The notes beneath the pieces were generated by a model. That model worked only from the letters and a program-made list of their open reading frames with translations. It did not search any database and was not told the origin of the DNA. The translations under genes were made by a program, and so were the position numbers. 64,000 nucleotides of DNA. Origin: Gammaproteobacteria bacterium (GTDB lineage: Bacteria; Pseudomonadota; Gammaproteobacteria; Arenicellales; UBA868). Within the stretch, counting starts at the first letter, position 1. Each line of letters opens with the position of its first letter. This document shows positions 1 through 9,951 of this stretch, piece after piece. Location of the stretch: contig JAKUQR010000003.1 of assembly GCA_022450155.1 (NCBI GenBank), forward strand, positions 1 through 64,000. The letters run 5' to 3'.

Positions 1-1025
1 CGTCACTCCAGATGACAGAGCTGGAACCGTTGATCTCCGAGCTGATTCAGATTAATTATGCTCGCGCCGAGGACATTGCCGATCTGCTTAAATCTATACG
101 GGCGGTCGGTCCAGATGTCGAGACCAATAGCCTGCTGTCAGATCGCGGAAGTGTCACGGTTGATGCCCGGACAAACACCCTGTTGATTCAGGACATGGCT
201 GGCAAGATTCTAGAGGTGAGAAAACTGATGTCCGAGCTGGATCGACCGGTGAAACAGGTGTTGATCGAAACTCGTATCGTCATAGCTAACGAGGATTTCA
301 GTAGAAATATTGGTGCTAAACTCGGGTTTACGGGCATCAACGACAGTGGTGGTTCAATTATAGGATCGGGTTCTCTGTCAAACACCGCTACCGTGAGAAC
401 GGACGGCATCAGCGCTTCAGGCGATGGTTCTCTCAGCGTCAACTTGCCGGCCGCCGGGATCAATGGCGTGTCGCCTGCTTCATATGCACTGACGCTTGCC
501 AAGGCGGGTGCAGGTTGGGCAGCATTGATTGACCTTGAGATTTCGGCTTTAGAAGCAGAAGGCAACGGGAAAATTGTGGCCAACCCTCGATTAATGACTG
601 CCGATCAGCAGGAAGCACATATCGAACAGGGTCAGGAACGGATTTTTACCACGACTACAGAAGGCGAAGGCAGTGTTGTGACTAAAAAGGCTGTACTGAG
701 CTTAACGGTGACTCCTCAGATTACCCCAGATGATCGTGTAATCCTCGACGTTTTTATCACTAAGGACTCTTTTGTCTCGCCAACGGAAGAGAGCATTAAC
801 ACCCTGAAGGTTAGAACACGGGTTCTGCTTGATAATGGAGAAACTGTTGTCATAGGGGGTATTTATGAACATCAGTCGTCTGAAACTGTCAGCAAGGTTC
901 CGCTGCTGGGGGACTTGCCTGTAATAGGCGTACTTTTCAAGAAGAAAGGAATCCTCCATAATCGTAGGGAGCTTTTGATCTTTCTGACACCGAGAATCAT
1001 TAATCCTGCGCTGACAGCAGGCTGA
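1..1025 (+). CDS. pilQ: Type IV pilus secretin PilQ, C-terminal part (5' end outside window)
   Basis: Outer-membrane secretin through which the type IV pilus fibre is extruded. The reading frame is open to the window edge, so only the C-terminal ~340 residues are present; the ATG at position 12 is internal, not the start. Visible are the end of an N-domain (valine/leucine-rich beta-alpha-beta stretch ending PVKQVLIETRIV) and the secretin core, including VPLLGDLPVIGVLF near residue 296 of the visible piece and the terminal ELLIFLTPRI strand. Both are hallmarks of the secretin family. The downstream aroK-aroB-gltB order is the usual neighbourhood of pilQ in gammaproteobacteria, which separates it from type II secretion GspD. 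Confidence 0.93.
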   Translation, partial: SLQMTELEPLISELIQINYARAEDIADLLKSIRAVGPDVETNSLLSDRGSVTVDARTNTLLIQDMAGKILEVRKLMSELDRPVKQVLIETRIVIANEDFSRNIGAKLGFTGINDSGGSIIGSGSLSNTATVRTDGISASGDGSLSVNLPAAGINGVSPASYALTLAKAGAGWAALIDLEISALEAEGNGKIVANPRLMTADQQEAHIEQGQERIFTTTTEGEGSVVTKKAVLSLTVTPQITPDDRVILDVFITKDSFVSPTEESINTLKVRTRVLLDNGETVVIGGIYEHQSSETVSKVPLLGDLPVIGVLFKKKGILHNRRELLIFLTPRIINPALTAG

Positions 1026-1091
1026 TAACCAGTGTACTTGGTGGCAACCCTCTATTGCGGTGGGCAAAACAGAAATGCCCTGTATTAAGCT

Positions 1092-1622
1092 ATGACAAAT
1101 GCAAAAAACATATATCTGGTTGGGCCCATGGGTGTGGGCAAAACCACAATCGGCAAGGCATTGGCAAAAAACCTGACCCTGGAATTTGTTGACTCTGATT
1201 ACGAGATTGAACAGAGAACCGGGGTCACCATTTCGACGATATTTGATATAGAAGGCGAGGATGGATTTCGGAATCGTGAAATCCGCATGGTCACAGAACT
1301 CGCCGAGCGCAAGGGGATTGTTCTGGCGACAGGTGGAGGTGCTGTGATGAGTGAAGACGTGCGAAAAGCACTTCGTCACAATGGGCTTGTGGTTTATCTC
1401 CATGCCTCTATCGACATGCAGATGGATCGAACCCGAAACAGCAAGAATAGGCCACTGCTCAATACTGGTGTAGATCGGCGTGAGGTTCTCGAGCAACTGA
1501 TGCAGGAACGGGAACCGATGTACCGGCAGGAGGCAGATGTCGTCTATGAAACCGATGGTCGTTCGCCCCAGACCGCAGCCAGAGAAATTGCTGGGGAGGT
1601 CCGGAAACTTTGGCAATTCTGA
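1092..1622 (+). CDS. aroK: Shikimate kinase
   Basis: Phosphorylates shikimate to shikimate 3-phosphate with ATP, in the pathway to chorismate and aromatic amino acids; cytosolic. The 176 residues are normal for the family. Walker A is GPMGVGKT at residues 11-18. D34 and D36 in the DSD motif, R60, and the glycine triplet 81-83 (TGGGA) are the magnesium/shikimate-binding positions. It sits 66 bases after pilQ and overlaps aroB by 13 bases, so aroK and aroB are translated as a coupled pair. Confidence 0.96.
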   Translation: MTNAKNIYLVGPMGVGKTTIGKALAKNLTLEFVDSDYEIEQRTGVTISTIFDIEGEDGFRNREIRMVTELAERKGIVLATGGGAVMSEDVRKALRHNGLVVYLHASIDMQMDRTRNSKNRPLLNTGVDRREVLEQLMQEREPMYRQEADVVYETDGRSPQTAAREIAGEVRKLWQF

Positions 1623-2689
1623 ACGTAGAACTCGGCGAACGAAGCTATCCAATCGTTGTCGATTCAGGGTTGTTGTCTCGTAGGGAGCTTTTTCAGCAGT
1701 ATGTGAACGCCAATGAAGTCATGGTCGTAACTGACGAGACGGTTGCGCCTTTGTACCTCGATAATCTTCTTAGTACGTTGTCTGGATTTAACGTGACCTG
1801 CCATGTGTTGCCCGATGGTGAAGAACACAAATCGCTTGCGACTCTGGCAGAGCTTTTGGATACGATGGTGGTCGCACCATGCAGTCGCGAAACCACGCTG
1901 ATTGCGTTGGGCGGTGGGGTGGTTGGGGATATAGCAGGATTTGCAGCATCCTGTTACCAAAGAGGTATCAACTATATTCAGGTTCCGACTACATTGCTCG
2001 CGCAGGTCGACTCAGCTGTGGGCGGGAAAACCGCTGTTAACCATGCACGTGGCAAGAATCTGATCGGCGCGTTCTATCAACCGACGTGTGTAATCGCTGA
2101 TACCGATACGCTTTCCACACTTGACTCAAGGCAGTTGTCTGCTGGCGTTGCCGAGGTGGTGAAATACGGATGTATTCGGGATGCAGGATTTTTTGTCTGG
2201 CTCGAGCAGAACATTGATAAATTGTGTCAGTGTGATGTCGATACTGTTTCTCACACCATAATTGAGTGTTGCCGCAATAAGGCCGAACTGGTTGCCACTG
2301 ATGAAGTCGAGCAAGGTGACCGGGCTTTGTTAAACCTGGGTCATACCTTTGCACATGCCATTGAAACTGCAACCGGCTACGGCGCATGGCTGCACGGTGA
2401 GGCGGTCTCCGTGGGGATATCCCTGGCCGCTGATATGTCTTGCCGGCTCGGGTGGCTGAAAGAGGAGGATGCTGAACGCATTCGGGTGTTGTTGCGACGC
2501 GCCAAACTGCCCGTGTGTGCACCGGCAGATATGACAGTAGCAGATTTCATGCGCAACATGGCCCTAGACAAAAAGGTCGCTGCCGGTCGAATTCGGCTGG
2601 TTCTGCTTAAAGCCATCGGCGAGGCCAAGCTCGTATCAGATTATCCTGATGATGTCCTCGAGGCTGTGCTGGAAAGTGCTGCGGCCTGA
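1610..2689 (+). CDS. aroB: 3-dehydroquinate synthase
   Basis: Converts DAHP to 3-dehydroquinate, the second shikimate-pathway step, using NAD and a divalent metal. Its 359 residues match the family length. The NAD-binding GGG motif is at 101-103 and the metal ligands are E182 (AEVVKYG), H245 (LGHTFAHAIE) and H262 (HGEAV), in line with E184/H247/H264 of the E. coli enzyme. The start is a TTG inside the end of aroK, preceded by GGGGAGG about nine bases upstream; no ATG is available that keeps the N-terminal beta strand. Confidence 0.95.
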   Translation: MAILNVELGERSYPIVVDSGLLSRRELFQQYVNANEVMVVTDETVAPLYLDNLLSTLSGFNVTCHVLPDGEEHKSLATLAELLDTMVVAPCSRETTLIALGGGVVGDIAGFAASCYQRGINYIQVPTTLLAQVDSAVGGKTAVNHARGKNLIGAFYQPTCVIADTDTLSTLDSRQLSAGVAEVVKYGCIRDAGFFVWLEQNIDKLCQCDVDTVSHTIIECCRNKAELVATDEVEQGDRALLNLGHTFAHAIETATGYGAWLHGEAVSVGISLAADMSCRLGWLKEEDAERIRVLLRRAKLPVCAPADMTVADFMRNMALDKKVAAGRIRLVLLKAIGEAKLVSDYPDDVLEAVLESAAA

Positions 2690-2837
2690 TGAACGAAGTG
2701 GTTGTTAAGCGAAAAATCTACAGCTAGTCGCGGCAAAAAAACCAAAAACCAGATAGAAGCTGTGTGTGAAAAGTGCCGGGTAGCGTGTCTGACAGACCGC
2801 ACCGTCCGCGTGCTTATTTAGTGTGCTTCCCTCGTAT

Positions 2838-2866
2838 TTGTACCCGTTAGAACCTATAGCTATACT
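2838..2866 (+). promoter_or_regulatory. Candidate sigma-70 promoter for gltBD
   Basis: TTGTAC, 17 bases, TATACT. The -10 matches five of six consensus bases, the -35 three of six, and the spacing is optimal. Transcription would start near 2873, leaving a leader of about 140 bases before gltB. Confidence 0.5.
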
Positions 2867-2952
2867 TAAATTGTGTGGCCGTGTGGTCACCACGTAGAGG
2901 CTGTTCCCCTGCCTGTCCGCCGAACTCTGGCGACACCGATTGATCAAAGACA

Positions 2953-2986
2953 CCGGATTCGGAGGCCTTTGACCCTCAGAATCCGG
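2953..2986 (+). repeat. Inverted repeat/hairpin in the gltB leader
   Basis: CCGGATTC pairs with GAATCCGG, and inside it GAGG pairs with CCTC, separated by a single G/A mismatch: about 12 base pairs around an 8-base loop. It ends 30 bases before the gltB ATG. No T-tract follows, so it does not look like an intrinsic terminator; a regulatory or mRNA-stabilising leader structure is more likely. Confidence 0.5.
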
Positions 2987-3016
2987 GGGAGCAGATGACG
3001 CCAAAGAATACTGCAA

Positions 3017-6000
3017 ATGGATAACCGCTTCAGACAACCCAGACGGCCTGTCGGACTTTATCGCCCCGAATTTGAACACGACAGTTGTGGTGTCGGTTTT
3101 GTGGCCCATATAAAGGGTGAGTACAGTCATTCGATCATAGATGATGCCTATACCGTTTTGAAAAGCATGGATCACCGCGGTGCGTGCGGAGCTGACGAGA
3201 ACAGCGGAGACGGCGCAGGGATATTGACAGCGCTACCACACCAGTTTCTTCAACGGGTTACTGAGCAGGAATTTGGGGCACGCTTGCCAGAATCCGGAAG
3301 TTACGGTGCTGGTATCGTATTTCTACCGCAAGTGGCAGAAGAAAGGGAGAAATGCAAACAGACCGTGGAATCGATTGTTGTGGATCAGGGCCAAACAGTC
3401 ATCGGCTGGCGCCCTGTGCCGACGTGTGCTGATGAAGCCGGAATTGGTCGCACGGCGCGACTGGGTGAACCGCACATAGAACAATTGTTTATTGGCGCGA
3501 AGTCTGTTGTTGATCGCGATGCGTTTGAACGAAAGCTTTATCTTATTCGAAAGCAGGCCAGTCGTCTTTTACGCGGTGACCCGGCTATGGTACAGGCGAA
3601 CATGTTCTACATCTGTTCGTTGTCGACCCGGGTGATGATCTATAAAGGCATGCTGCGTACGTTGCAGTTGATGGACTATTTCCCAGATCTGAGTGCCCCG
3701 GACTATACCACTCACTTGGCGATGGTCCACTCGCGGTTTTCGACCAATACGTTTCCAAGCTGGGATCGGGCCCAGCCGGGGCGATTCATGGCCCACAACG
3801 GTGAGATCAACACGCTTCGTGGCAACATCAACTGGATGCGGGCACGTGAAGGAGTGATGCACAGCACGCTGTATGGAGATGATCTCCAGTCAGTGTTCCC
3901 GGTGGTAGAACCAGACTGTTCCGATTCGGGCAATTTTGACAATGTGCTGGAATTCTTGCTGATGACGGGTCGGACTTTACAGGGTGCCATTATGATGATG
4001 GTGCCGGAGGCGTGGCAAAAGCATGAGACGATGTCACAGGGCAAGCGTTCGTTCTATGAGTACTATTCGGCCTTGATGGAACCCTGGGATGGGCCAGCAT
4101 CCATTGCTTTTACTGACGGCCGATATATCGGTGCCTTGCTTGATCGTAATGGGCTTCGACCGAGTCGTTACTACGTAACCCATGATGACAGGGTCATTAT
4201 GGCCAGTGAGGTCGGTGTGTTGCCCGTGGCTGTGGAGAACATCAAGGAAAAAGGACGGCTTCAACCCGGACGAATGTTTCTGATCGATTTCGAGCAGGGA
4301 CGACTGGTGCCTGACGAGGAGCTGAAATCAGAATTTTCTCAGAAGCGGCCGTATCAACAATGGATAGAAGCTGGAAGAATTCAGCTGTCTGATCTTGCGC
4401 CCGCGCCGGATGTGCCCGGGCTGGGCTCGGACACGCTGTTACCGCGGATGAAAGCATTTGGATATACCGCCGAAACCCTGCATTTCATGCTGATTCCCTT
4501 GATCACAGAGGCCCGGGATCCTGTCGGATCGATGGGAAATGATTCTGCACTGGCCTGTCTGAGTGATCAGCCACGTATGTTGTACGATTATTTCAAACAG
4601 CTTTTTGCACAGGTTACGAACCCCGCGATCGACTCTATACGCGAAGAGATTGTAATGTCCCTGACATGCTACGTTGGGCCCGAATATAACCTGCTTGAGA
4701 TCTCAGATCTGCACTGCAATCGTCTTCTGATTGAACACCCGATACTGACCAACGCCGAGCTTTCGGGGCTGAAGAGGATTTCTCATCGTGATTGGAAGTG
4801 CCAGGAAATCGATATCACATTTCCAGTATCGACGGGGGAAGAAGGCCTGTTTGCAGCGCTCAAGAGGATCTGTACCGAGGCTGAGGATGCTGTCGATCAA
4901 GGCTTTCAACTGCTGATACTGTCGGATCGCAATGTTGGAACCGATTGTGTTGCGCCAAGCATGCTTCTGGCAAGCAGTACGGTGCATCAGCATCTGGTAC
5001 GCAGGGCAAAGCGTACCCGGGTCGGCTTGATCGTTGAATCCGGGGAACCTCGGGAGGTACACCATCACTGCCTCCTTATCGGTTACGGCGCAGATGCAAT
5101 TAATCCATACCTGGCTTATGAAGCACTGTGGCAGGTCAGCCGTGATGGCGGTATTGATGCTGCTCAGTTTGCCGATGATGATGCTGTGGTCGAGGCTTAC
5201 CGAAAAGGTGTCGCAAAGGGATTGTTCAAGGTGATGGGCAAGATGGGCATTTCTACACTTCAGTCGTACAAAGGTGCGCAGATATTCGAGGCAGTAGGAC
5301 TTGCCACAGACGTTGTAGATTATGCGTTTACAGATACCGCGAGTCGTGTGGAGGGGGTTGGATTTGAAGTTCTGGCACGGGAACTGTTTCGCCGTCACGA
5401 GCTCGGTTATGCGGCAAAGGTCGATTTCCAGCCCTCGGAACTGCCTAATCCGGGCGAATTTCACTGGCGGGCCGGTGGCAGCAAACACGGCTGGACGCCG
5501 CGGATAATTGCCGACATCCAGCAGGCTGCGCGCGATAATGACAGGATGGCTTACGATCGATTTGCCGAGCAAGTCAACAATGAAGCCCAGAGCCGTTACA
5601 CGCTTCGGGGCTTGATGGAATTCAAGCCCTCGACCAGCCCGGTTGAGATTTCGGAAGTTGAGCCAGCTGCTGGTATTGTGCGTCGATTCTGTACCGGTGC
5701 GATGAGTCTTGGTTCCATCTCCAGCGAAACGCACGAGACTCTGGCTATCGCGATGAACCGGGTAGGTGGCAAGAGCAATACCGGTGAAGGGGGAGAGTCT
5801 TCCGAGCGGTTCAAAACTCAGCCCAACGGTGATTCAAAACGTTCAGCGATAAAACAGGTGGCATCGGGCCGGTTCGGGGTAACGGCGTGGTATCTCACCA
5901 ATGCAGATGAACTGCAGATCAAGATTTCGCAGGGGGCCAAGCCAGGAGAAGGTGGAGAACTACCAGGCAACAAAGTCGATGAACATATCGCCCGGATAAG

Positions 6001-7618
6001 GTATTCAACACCCGGAGTCGGTCTGATCAGCCCGCCACCGCATCACGATATTTATTCTATCGAGGATTTGGCACAGCTGATCTACGACCTGAAAAACGCC
6101 AATCCGTCGGCAAGGGTCAGTGTCAAGCTGGTATCTGAAGTCGGCGTGGGAACGGTTGCAGCGGGCGTTGTCAAGGCACACGCTGATCACATTCTGATCG
6201 CAGGAGACGCCGGGGGTACAGGTGCCTCACCACTGACCAGTATTAAGCACGCCGGATTACCCTGGGAACTGGGAATTGCGGAGACCCACCAGACCCTGGT
6301 GATGAACGATCTTCGCAGCCGTGTCGTGTTGCAGACAGATGGGGGTATGAAAACAGGTCGTGACGTGGTGATTGGTGCATTGCTCGGTGCCGAGGAAATC
6401 GGATTTTCAACAGCACCACTGGTCACGCTCGGTTGTATCATGATGCGAAAGTGCCATCTGAATACCTGTCCGGTAGGGATCGCAACGCAGGATCCGGTAT
6501 TGCGTCGAAATTTTGAAGGCCTGCCCGAACATGTCGTGAATTACCTCTTTATGGTGGCAGAAGAAGCACGGGGTTACATGGCGCAACTGGGGATTCGAAC
6601 TTTTAACGAACTGGTCGGACGGGTCGACTTGCTGGACACCAAGGTGGCGGTCGACCATTGGAAGGCCGACGGTATTAATCTTTCACCGGTGTTGATGCCG
6701 GCACCCAAACCAAGTGCTGACACGGGTGTATTCTGCCAGATTGAACAGGATCATGGTCTGGATACCAGCCTCGACAGAACGCGGTTACTTCCTCTGTGTA
6801 AAAAGGCCCTGCAGACTGGAGACGTTGTACAGATTGAACTTCCAGTGGCCAATACAAATCGTACCGTCGGTACGATTCTCAGTCATGAGGTGGTGAAGAA
6901 GTGGGGTGAGCAGGGTCTGTCCGATGACACCATTGTGATTCGACTAGCCGGCTCGGCTGGGCAGAGTCTCGGTGCTTGGTTAGCACGCGGTGTCACAATT
7001 GATCTTAAAGGTGATGCTAACGACTATGTCGGCAAAGGTCTTTCGGGTGGTCGGATCGTCGTGTCTCCGCCGGATGGTGCTGGTTTTTCTGCCGAGGACA
7101 ACATTATTGTCGGAAATGTCTGTCTGTATGGAGCGACGAGTGGAAAGGCATTTTTCAGAGGTAAGGCCGCTGAACGCTTCTGTATCCGCAACAGTGGCGC
7201 GACGGCTGTTGTGGAAGGTGTTGGCGATCACGGATGCGAGTACATGACCGGTGGGCGCGTCGTTGTTCTGGGTTCGGTTGGCAGGAATTTTGCAGCAGGA
7301 ATGTCCGGCGGTATAGCTTATGTATGGGCACTCGATCGCGATAAATTAAAGGTTTACTGTAATCTCGACATGGTCGGTTTGGAGAGTCTTTCAGGCAACG
7401 ATGTCGATGAACTGGAGGAAATGATTCAATTGCATCACCATTACACCGGGTCGGACGTTGCGGCCAGGCTGCTCGCCCAGGGTCGGGAGACGATGAAGCA
7501 GCAGTTCGTCAAAGTGATGCCGACCGACTACAAGAGAATTCTTGAACAAGTACAGGGTGCATCAACGGGTGTTTCTGCTCGCAGCGCTCAGTCAGCCCCC
7601 AGGCAGAGGCTGGCTTAG
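3017..7618 (+). CDS. gltB: Glutamate synthase (NADPH), large subunit
   Basis: Large subunit of GOGAT: hydrolyses glutamine, channels ammonia to 2-oxoglutarate and produces two glutamates with electrons supplied through GltD. Its 1533 residues cover the full architecture: N-terminal Ntn glutaminase domain whose nucleophile is C24 (HDSCGVGF, exposed after removal of a short propeptide), central domain, FMN/2-oxoglutarate synthase domain (GGESSERF region onward), the 3Fe-4S cysteines C1140, C1146 and C1151, and the C-terminal beta-helix with GXXXG repeats. The last ~30 residues are low complexity. gltD follows after 53 bases. The ATG chosen gives the usual propeptide length. Confidence 0.97.
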   Translation: MDNRFRQPRRPVGLYRPEFEHDSCGVGFVAHIKGEYSHSIIDDAYTVLKSMDHRGACGADENSGDGAGILTALPHQFLQRVTEQEFGARLPESGSYGAGIVFLPQVAEEREKCKQTVESIVVDQGQTVIGWRPVPTCADEAGIGRTARLGEPHIEQLFIGAKSVVDRDAFERKLYLIRKQASRLLRGDPAMVQANMFYICSLSTRVMIYKGMLRTLQLMDYFPDLSAPDYTTHLAMVHSRFSTNTFPSWDRAQPGRFMAHNGEINTLRGNINWMRAREGVMHSTLYGDDLQSVFPVVEPDCSDSGNFDNVLEFLLMTGRTLQGAIMMMVPEAWQKHETMSQGKRSFYEYYSALMEPWDGPASIAFTDGRYIGALLDRNGLRPSRYYVTHDDRVIMASEVGVLPVAVENIKEKGRLQPGRMFLIDFEQGRLVPDEELKSEFSQKRPYQQWIEAGRIQLSDLAPAPDVPGLGSDTLLPRMKAFGYTAETLHFMLIPLITEARDPVGSMGNDSALACLSDQPRMLYDYFKQLFAQVTNPAIDSIREEIVMSLTCYVGPEYNLLEISDLHCNRLLIEHPILTNAELSGLKRISHRDWKCQEIDITFPVSTGEEGLFAALKRICTEAEDAVDQGFQLLILSDRNVGTDCVAPSMLLASSTVHQHLVRRAKRTRVGLIVESGEPREVHHHCLLIGYGADAINPYLAYEALWQVSRDGGIDAAQFADDDAVVEAYRKGVAKGLFKVMGKMGISTLQSYKGAQIFEAVGLATDVVDYAFTDTASRVEGVGFEVLARELFRRHELGYAAKVDFQPSELPNPGEFHWRAGGSKHGWTPRIIADIQQAARDNDRMAYDRFAEQVNNEAQSRYTLRGLMEFKPSTSPVEISEVEPAAGIVRRFCTGAMSLGSISSETHETLAIAMNRVGGKSNTGEGGESSERFKTQPNGDSKRSAIKQVASGRFGVTAWYLTNADELQIKISQGAKPGEGGELPGNKVDEHIARIRYSTPGVGLISPPPHHDIYSIEDLAQLIYDLKNANPSARVSVKLVSEVGVGTVAAGVVKAHADHILIAGDAGGTGASPLTSIKHAGLPWELGIAETHQTLVMNDLRSRVVLQTDGGMKTGRDVVIGALLGAEEIGFSTAPLVTLGCIMMRKCHLNTCPVGIATQDPVLRRNFEGLPEHVVNYLFMVAEEARGYMAQLGIRTFNELVGRVDLLDTKVAVDHWKADGINLSPVLMPAPKPSADTGVFCQIEQDHGLDTSLDRTRLLPLCKKALQTGDVVQIELPVANTNRTVGTILSHEVVKKWGEQGLSDDTIVIRLAGSAGQSLGAWLARGVTIDLKGDANDYVGKGLSGGRIVVSPPDGAGFSAEDNIIVGNVCLYGATSGKAFFRGKAAERFCIRNSGATAVVEGVGDHGCEYMTGGRVVVLGSVGRNFAAGMSGGIAYVWALDRDKLKVYCNLDMVGLESLSGNDVDELEEMIQLHHHYTGSDVAARLLAQGRETMKQQFVKVMPTDYKRILEQVQGASTGVSARSAQSAPRQRLA

Positions 7619-7671
7619 GCCTATCTCCGGTTCAGGTCATTAGTCAGGCGCGAAATTCCTGGTGTCTTGAA

Positions 7672-9234
7672 ATGGGAAAACCGACAGCATTCAAGGACAT
7701 TGTACGGGTAGTGGTACCGTACCGACCGCCTGCAGAACGTCTGCATGATTTTGAAGAAATCTTTACCCCTGGCGACGATGGACATCTGCAGTCGCAGGGA
7801 TCAAGATGTATGGATTGTGGTGTACCGTTCTGTCAATCTGTCGACGGCTGCCCGATCGACAATTTGATACCGGAGTGGAACGACCAGGTTTATCAGGGGA
7901 ACTGGCGCACTGCGCTAGACCGCCTCCACCAAACCAACAACTTCCCTGAATTCACCGGCAGGGTGTGTCCTGCACCATGTGAAGGCGCGTGCGTGCTCGG
8001 AATTATCACTCCAGCAGTCACAATCAAGAACATCGAAAATGCGATTGTTGATCGCGGTTTTGAAGAGGGCTGGATTGTGCCGCGGCCGCCGTCGCTAAGA
8101 ACCGGTAAAACTGTCGGCATCGTGGGCTCAGGTCCGGCAGGTCTTGCCGCAGCTGATCAACTGAACAAAGCTGGACACAATGTAACGGTTTACGAACGTG
8201 CTGACCGTATTGGTGGCTTGCTGATGTACGGCATTCCTCATATGAAACTGTCCAAATCAGTGGTCGATCGACGTGTAGACCTACTGCAGGCGGAAGGTAT
8301 TGAGTTTCTGACTGGGGTTAATGTAGGTCAGCCTGAAGATTATCCAGCAGGTCACATGGTATCGATAATGACCGAGGGTGGCGTCGATGTGTCTCAGCTG
8401 GACAGCATGGAACTGGTCAGTCGGCACGATGCCGTTTTGCTGGCCACCGGGGCGACCGTAGCGCGCGATCTTCAGATACCAGGACGTGAGCTCTTGGGGA
8501 TCCATTTCGCAATGGACTATCTGACACGAAATACCCGCAGTCTGCTCAACCATGGGCATCACAGGACCACTGCAATATCGGCCCACGACAAGCGTGTGAT
8601 TGTGGTTGGGGGGGGTGATACCGGGGCAGACTGTATTGGTACCGCGCTTCGACACGGCTGTCGGAGCATGATCAATTTCGAACTGCTGTCCAAACCACCC
8701 GCTGAACGTGCTGCAGGGAATCCGTGGCCCCAGTGGCCTCTGATCTATCGTACAGAATACGCCCACGAAGAATCAGCGAATCGGTTTGGCGAGGATCCCA
8801 GGCGTTTTGCGTTACTTTCAACGGCATTTATCGACAACGGGAAGGGTCATGTTGCGGGCATCAAGACCGTACAGGTAGACTGGTCTCAGCCGTCTGACAA
8901 TGCGCCATTCAGTTCGGTTCCTGGTTCAGAAGCAGTCTGGGACTGTGATCTGGTCTTGCTGTCTCTGGGTTTTCTTGGTCCCGAACATGGCATTTCCGAT
9001 CCGCTGGCGCAGTCATCCGATATTGATGATGCGAAGTGGCTGACCTACACCGAACGCTCTACCTATAGGGCTGAACAAGGCAGCTATGCAACGGGTATGC
9101 CCGGTGTGTTTGCAGCAGGTGACTGTCGTCGGGGTCAGTCTCTAGTAGTCTGGGCAATCAACGAGGGGCGCAGCGCGGCGCGGGCAATGGATATCTTTCT
9201 TATGGGCCACAGTTCCCTGCCGTCGCCAGAATAG
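7672..9234 (+). CDS. gltD: Glutamate synthase (NADPH), small subunit
   Basis: Takes electrons from NADPH through FAD and passes them by two 4Fe-4S clusters to GltB. The N-terminal cluster cysteines C46, C49, C54, C60 and C99, C103, C107 are all present. The FAD Rossmann motif GSGPAG is at 152-157, and a second nucleotide-binding motif VVGGGDTGADC belongs to the NADPH domain. The 520 residues are somewhat longer than the ~470 of E. coli GltD, with extra sequence in the C-terminal half. It is followed after only four bases by pyrF, suggesting a long gltB-gltD-pyrF-hemE transcript. Confidence 0.95.
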   Translation: MGKPTAFKDIVRVVVPYRPPAERLHDFEEIFTPGDDGHLQSQGSRCMDCGVPFCQSVDGCPIDNLIPEWNDQVYQGNWRTALDRLHQTNNFPEFTGRVCPAPCEGACVLGIITPAVTIKNIENAIVDRGFEEGWIVPRPPSLRTGKTVGIVGSGPAGLAAADQLNKAGHNVTVYERADRIGGLLMYGIPHMKLSKSVVDRRVDLLQAEGIEFLTGVNVGQPEDYPAGHMVSIMTEGGVDVSQLDSMELVSRHDAVLLATGATVARDLQIPGRELLGIHFAMDYLTRNTRSLLNHGHHRTTAISAHDKRVIVVGGGDTGADCIGTALRHGCRSMINFELLSKPPAERAAGNPWPQWPLIYRTEYAHEESANRFGEDPRRFALLSTAFIDNGKGHVAGIKTVQVDWSQPSDNAPFSSVPGSEAVWDCDLVLLSLGFLGPEHGISDPLAQSSDIDDAKWLTYTERSTYRAEQGSYATGMPGVFAAGDCRRGQSLVVWAINEGRSAARAMDIFLMGHSSLPSPE

Positions 9235-9238
9235 ATCT

Positions 9239-9946
9239 ATGGCTCCTCAAGCCGCTATCCCAGCCGAAGATCGACTGATCGTGGCGCTCGATGTGCCCAC
9301 GGCATCTGCTGCGAGGGAGTTGGTGAATGTACTCGATGACACCGTTGCTTTCTACAAGGTCGGTCTGGAACTGTTTATGAGTGGCGATGCGTTTGGACTC
9401 GTTAACTGGTTGGCGGAGCGCGATAAGAAGGTGTTCGTCGATCTGAAGTTCTTCGACGTGCCGGCTACGGTCGGCCGCGCCGTCAGTCAGCTCAACGGTT
9501 TGGGGATCACGTTTGCCACGATTCATGGAAACGATGCGATCATGCAGGCAGCAGCCGCTGCGGCAGAAGATGTGGGGATTCTGGCGGTGACCGTGCTGAC
9601 CAGCCTTGACCGAGGAGATCTCAGAGATCTCGGTTTTGACTGCGATGTGTCAGAGTTGGTGGTTTCCCGAGCCCGGCGCGCTATGGCACACGGATGCGCG
9701 GGTGTTGTTGCGTCGGGTCAGGAGACAGCACTATTGCGGCGTGAATTAGGGAACACGTTGCTGATCGTGGTCCCTGGAATAAGACCTGTCGACAATGAGG
9801 ATGACCAGAAACGCACGGTATCAACGGAACAGGCGTTGAGGGATGGTGCAGATTACCTGGTTGTGGGTCGACCGATCAGAGATGCGACCGATCCCAGAGC
9901 AGCTGCAGAGCAGATTCAGGAAGAAATCTACAGGACGGCCAGTTAG
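9239..9946 (+). CDS. pyrF: Orotidine 5'-phosphate decarboxylase
   Basis: Last step of UMP synthesis: decarboxylates OMP. A 235-residue TIM barrel of normal length. The catalytic signature DLKFFDVP gives D68, K70 and D73, with D18 and K40 at the ends of earlier strands, and the phosphate-gripping VPGIRP loop and VVGRPI motif near the C terminus. It lies 4 bases after gltD and 5 bases before hemE, an unusual setting for pyrF, so it probably shares their transcript. Confidence 0.95.
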   Translation: MAPQAAIPAEDRLIVALDVPTASAARELVNVLDDTVAFYKVGLELFMSGDAFGLVNWLAERDKKVFVDLKFFDVPATVGRAVSQLNGLGITFATIHGNDAIMQAAAAAAEDVGILAVTVLTSLDRGDLRDLGFDCDVSELVVSRARRAMAHGCAGVVASGQETALLRRELGNTLLIVVPGIRPVDNEDDQKRTVSTEQALRDGADYLVVGRPIRDATDPRAAAEQIQEEIYRTAS

Positions 9947-9951
9947 ACGGA

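Larger units (their letters stand above)
2690..3016 (+). other. 327-base leader region before gltB
   Basis: No convincing gene is present. The reverse-strand open frame through it has no recognisable protein features and runs into gltB. The region carries a candidate sigma-70 promoter (2838-2866) and a long imperfect hairpin (2953-2986) between that promoter and the gltB start, both listed separately. In some relatives a small SPOR-domain gene lies between aroB and gltB; it is absent here. Confidence 0.6.

Noticed and set aside
702-1652. 316-residue reverse-strand open frame across pilQ and aroK
   Set aside because: Antisense to two well-supported genes; no family features.
2705-3175. Reverse-strand open frame in the aroB-gltB gap
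   Set aside because: Runs into the gltB N-terminal coding region and shows only low-quality, motif-free sequence; the gap is better explained as promoter and leader.
4703-5734. 343-residue open frame on the reverse strand within gltB
   Set aside because: It lies wholly inside gltB, whose domain content is continuous, has no recognisable motif or ribosome site, and is explained by the codon bias of gltB.
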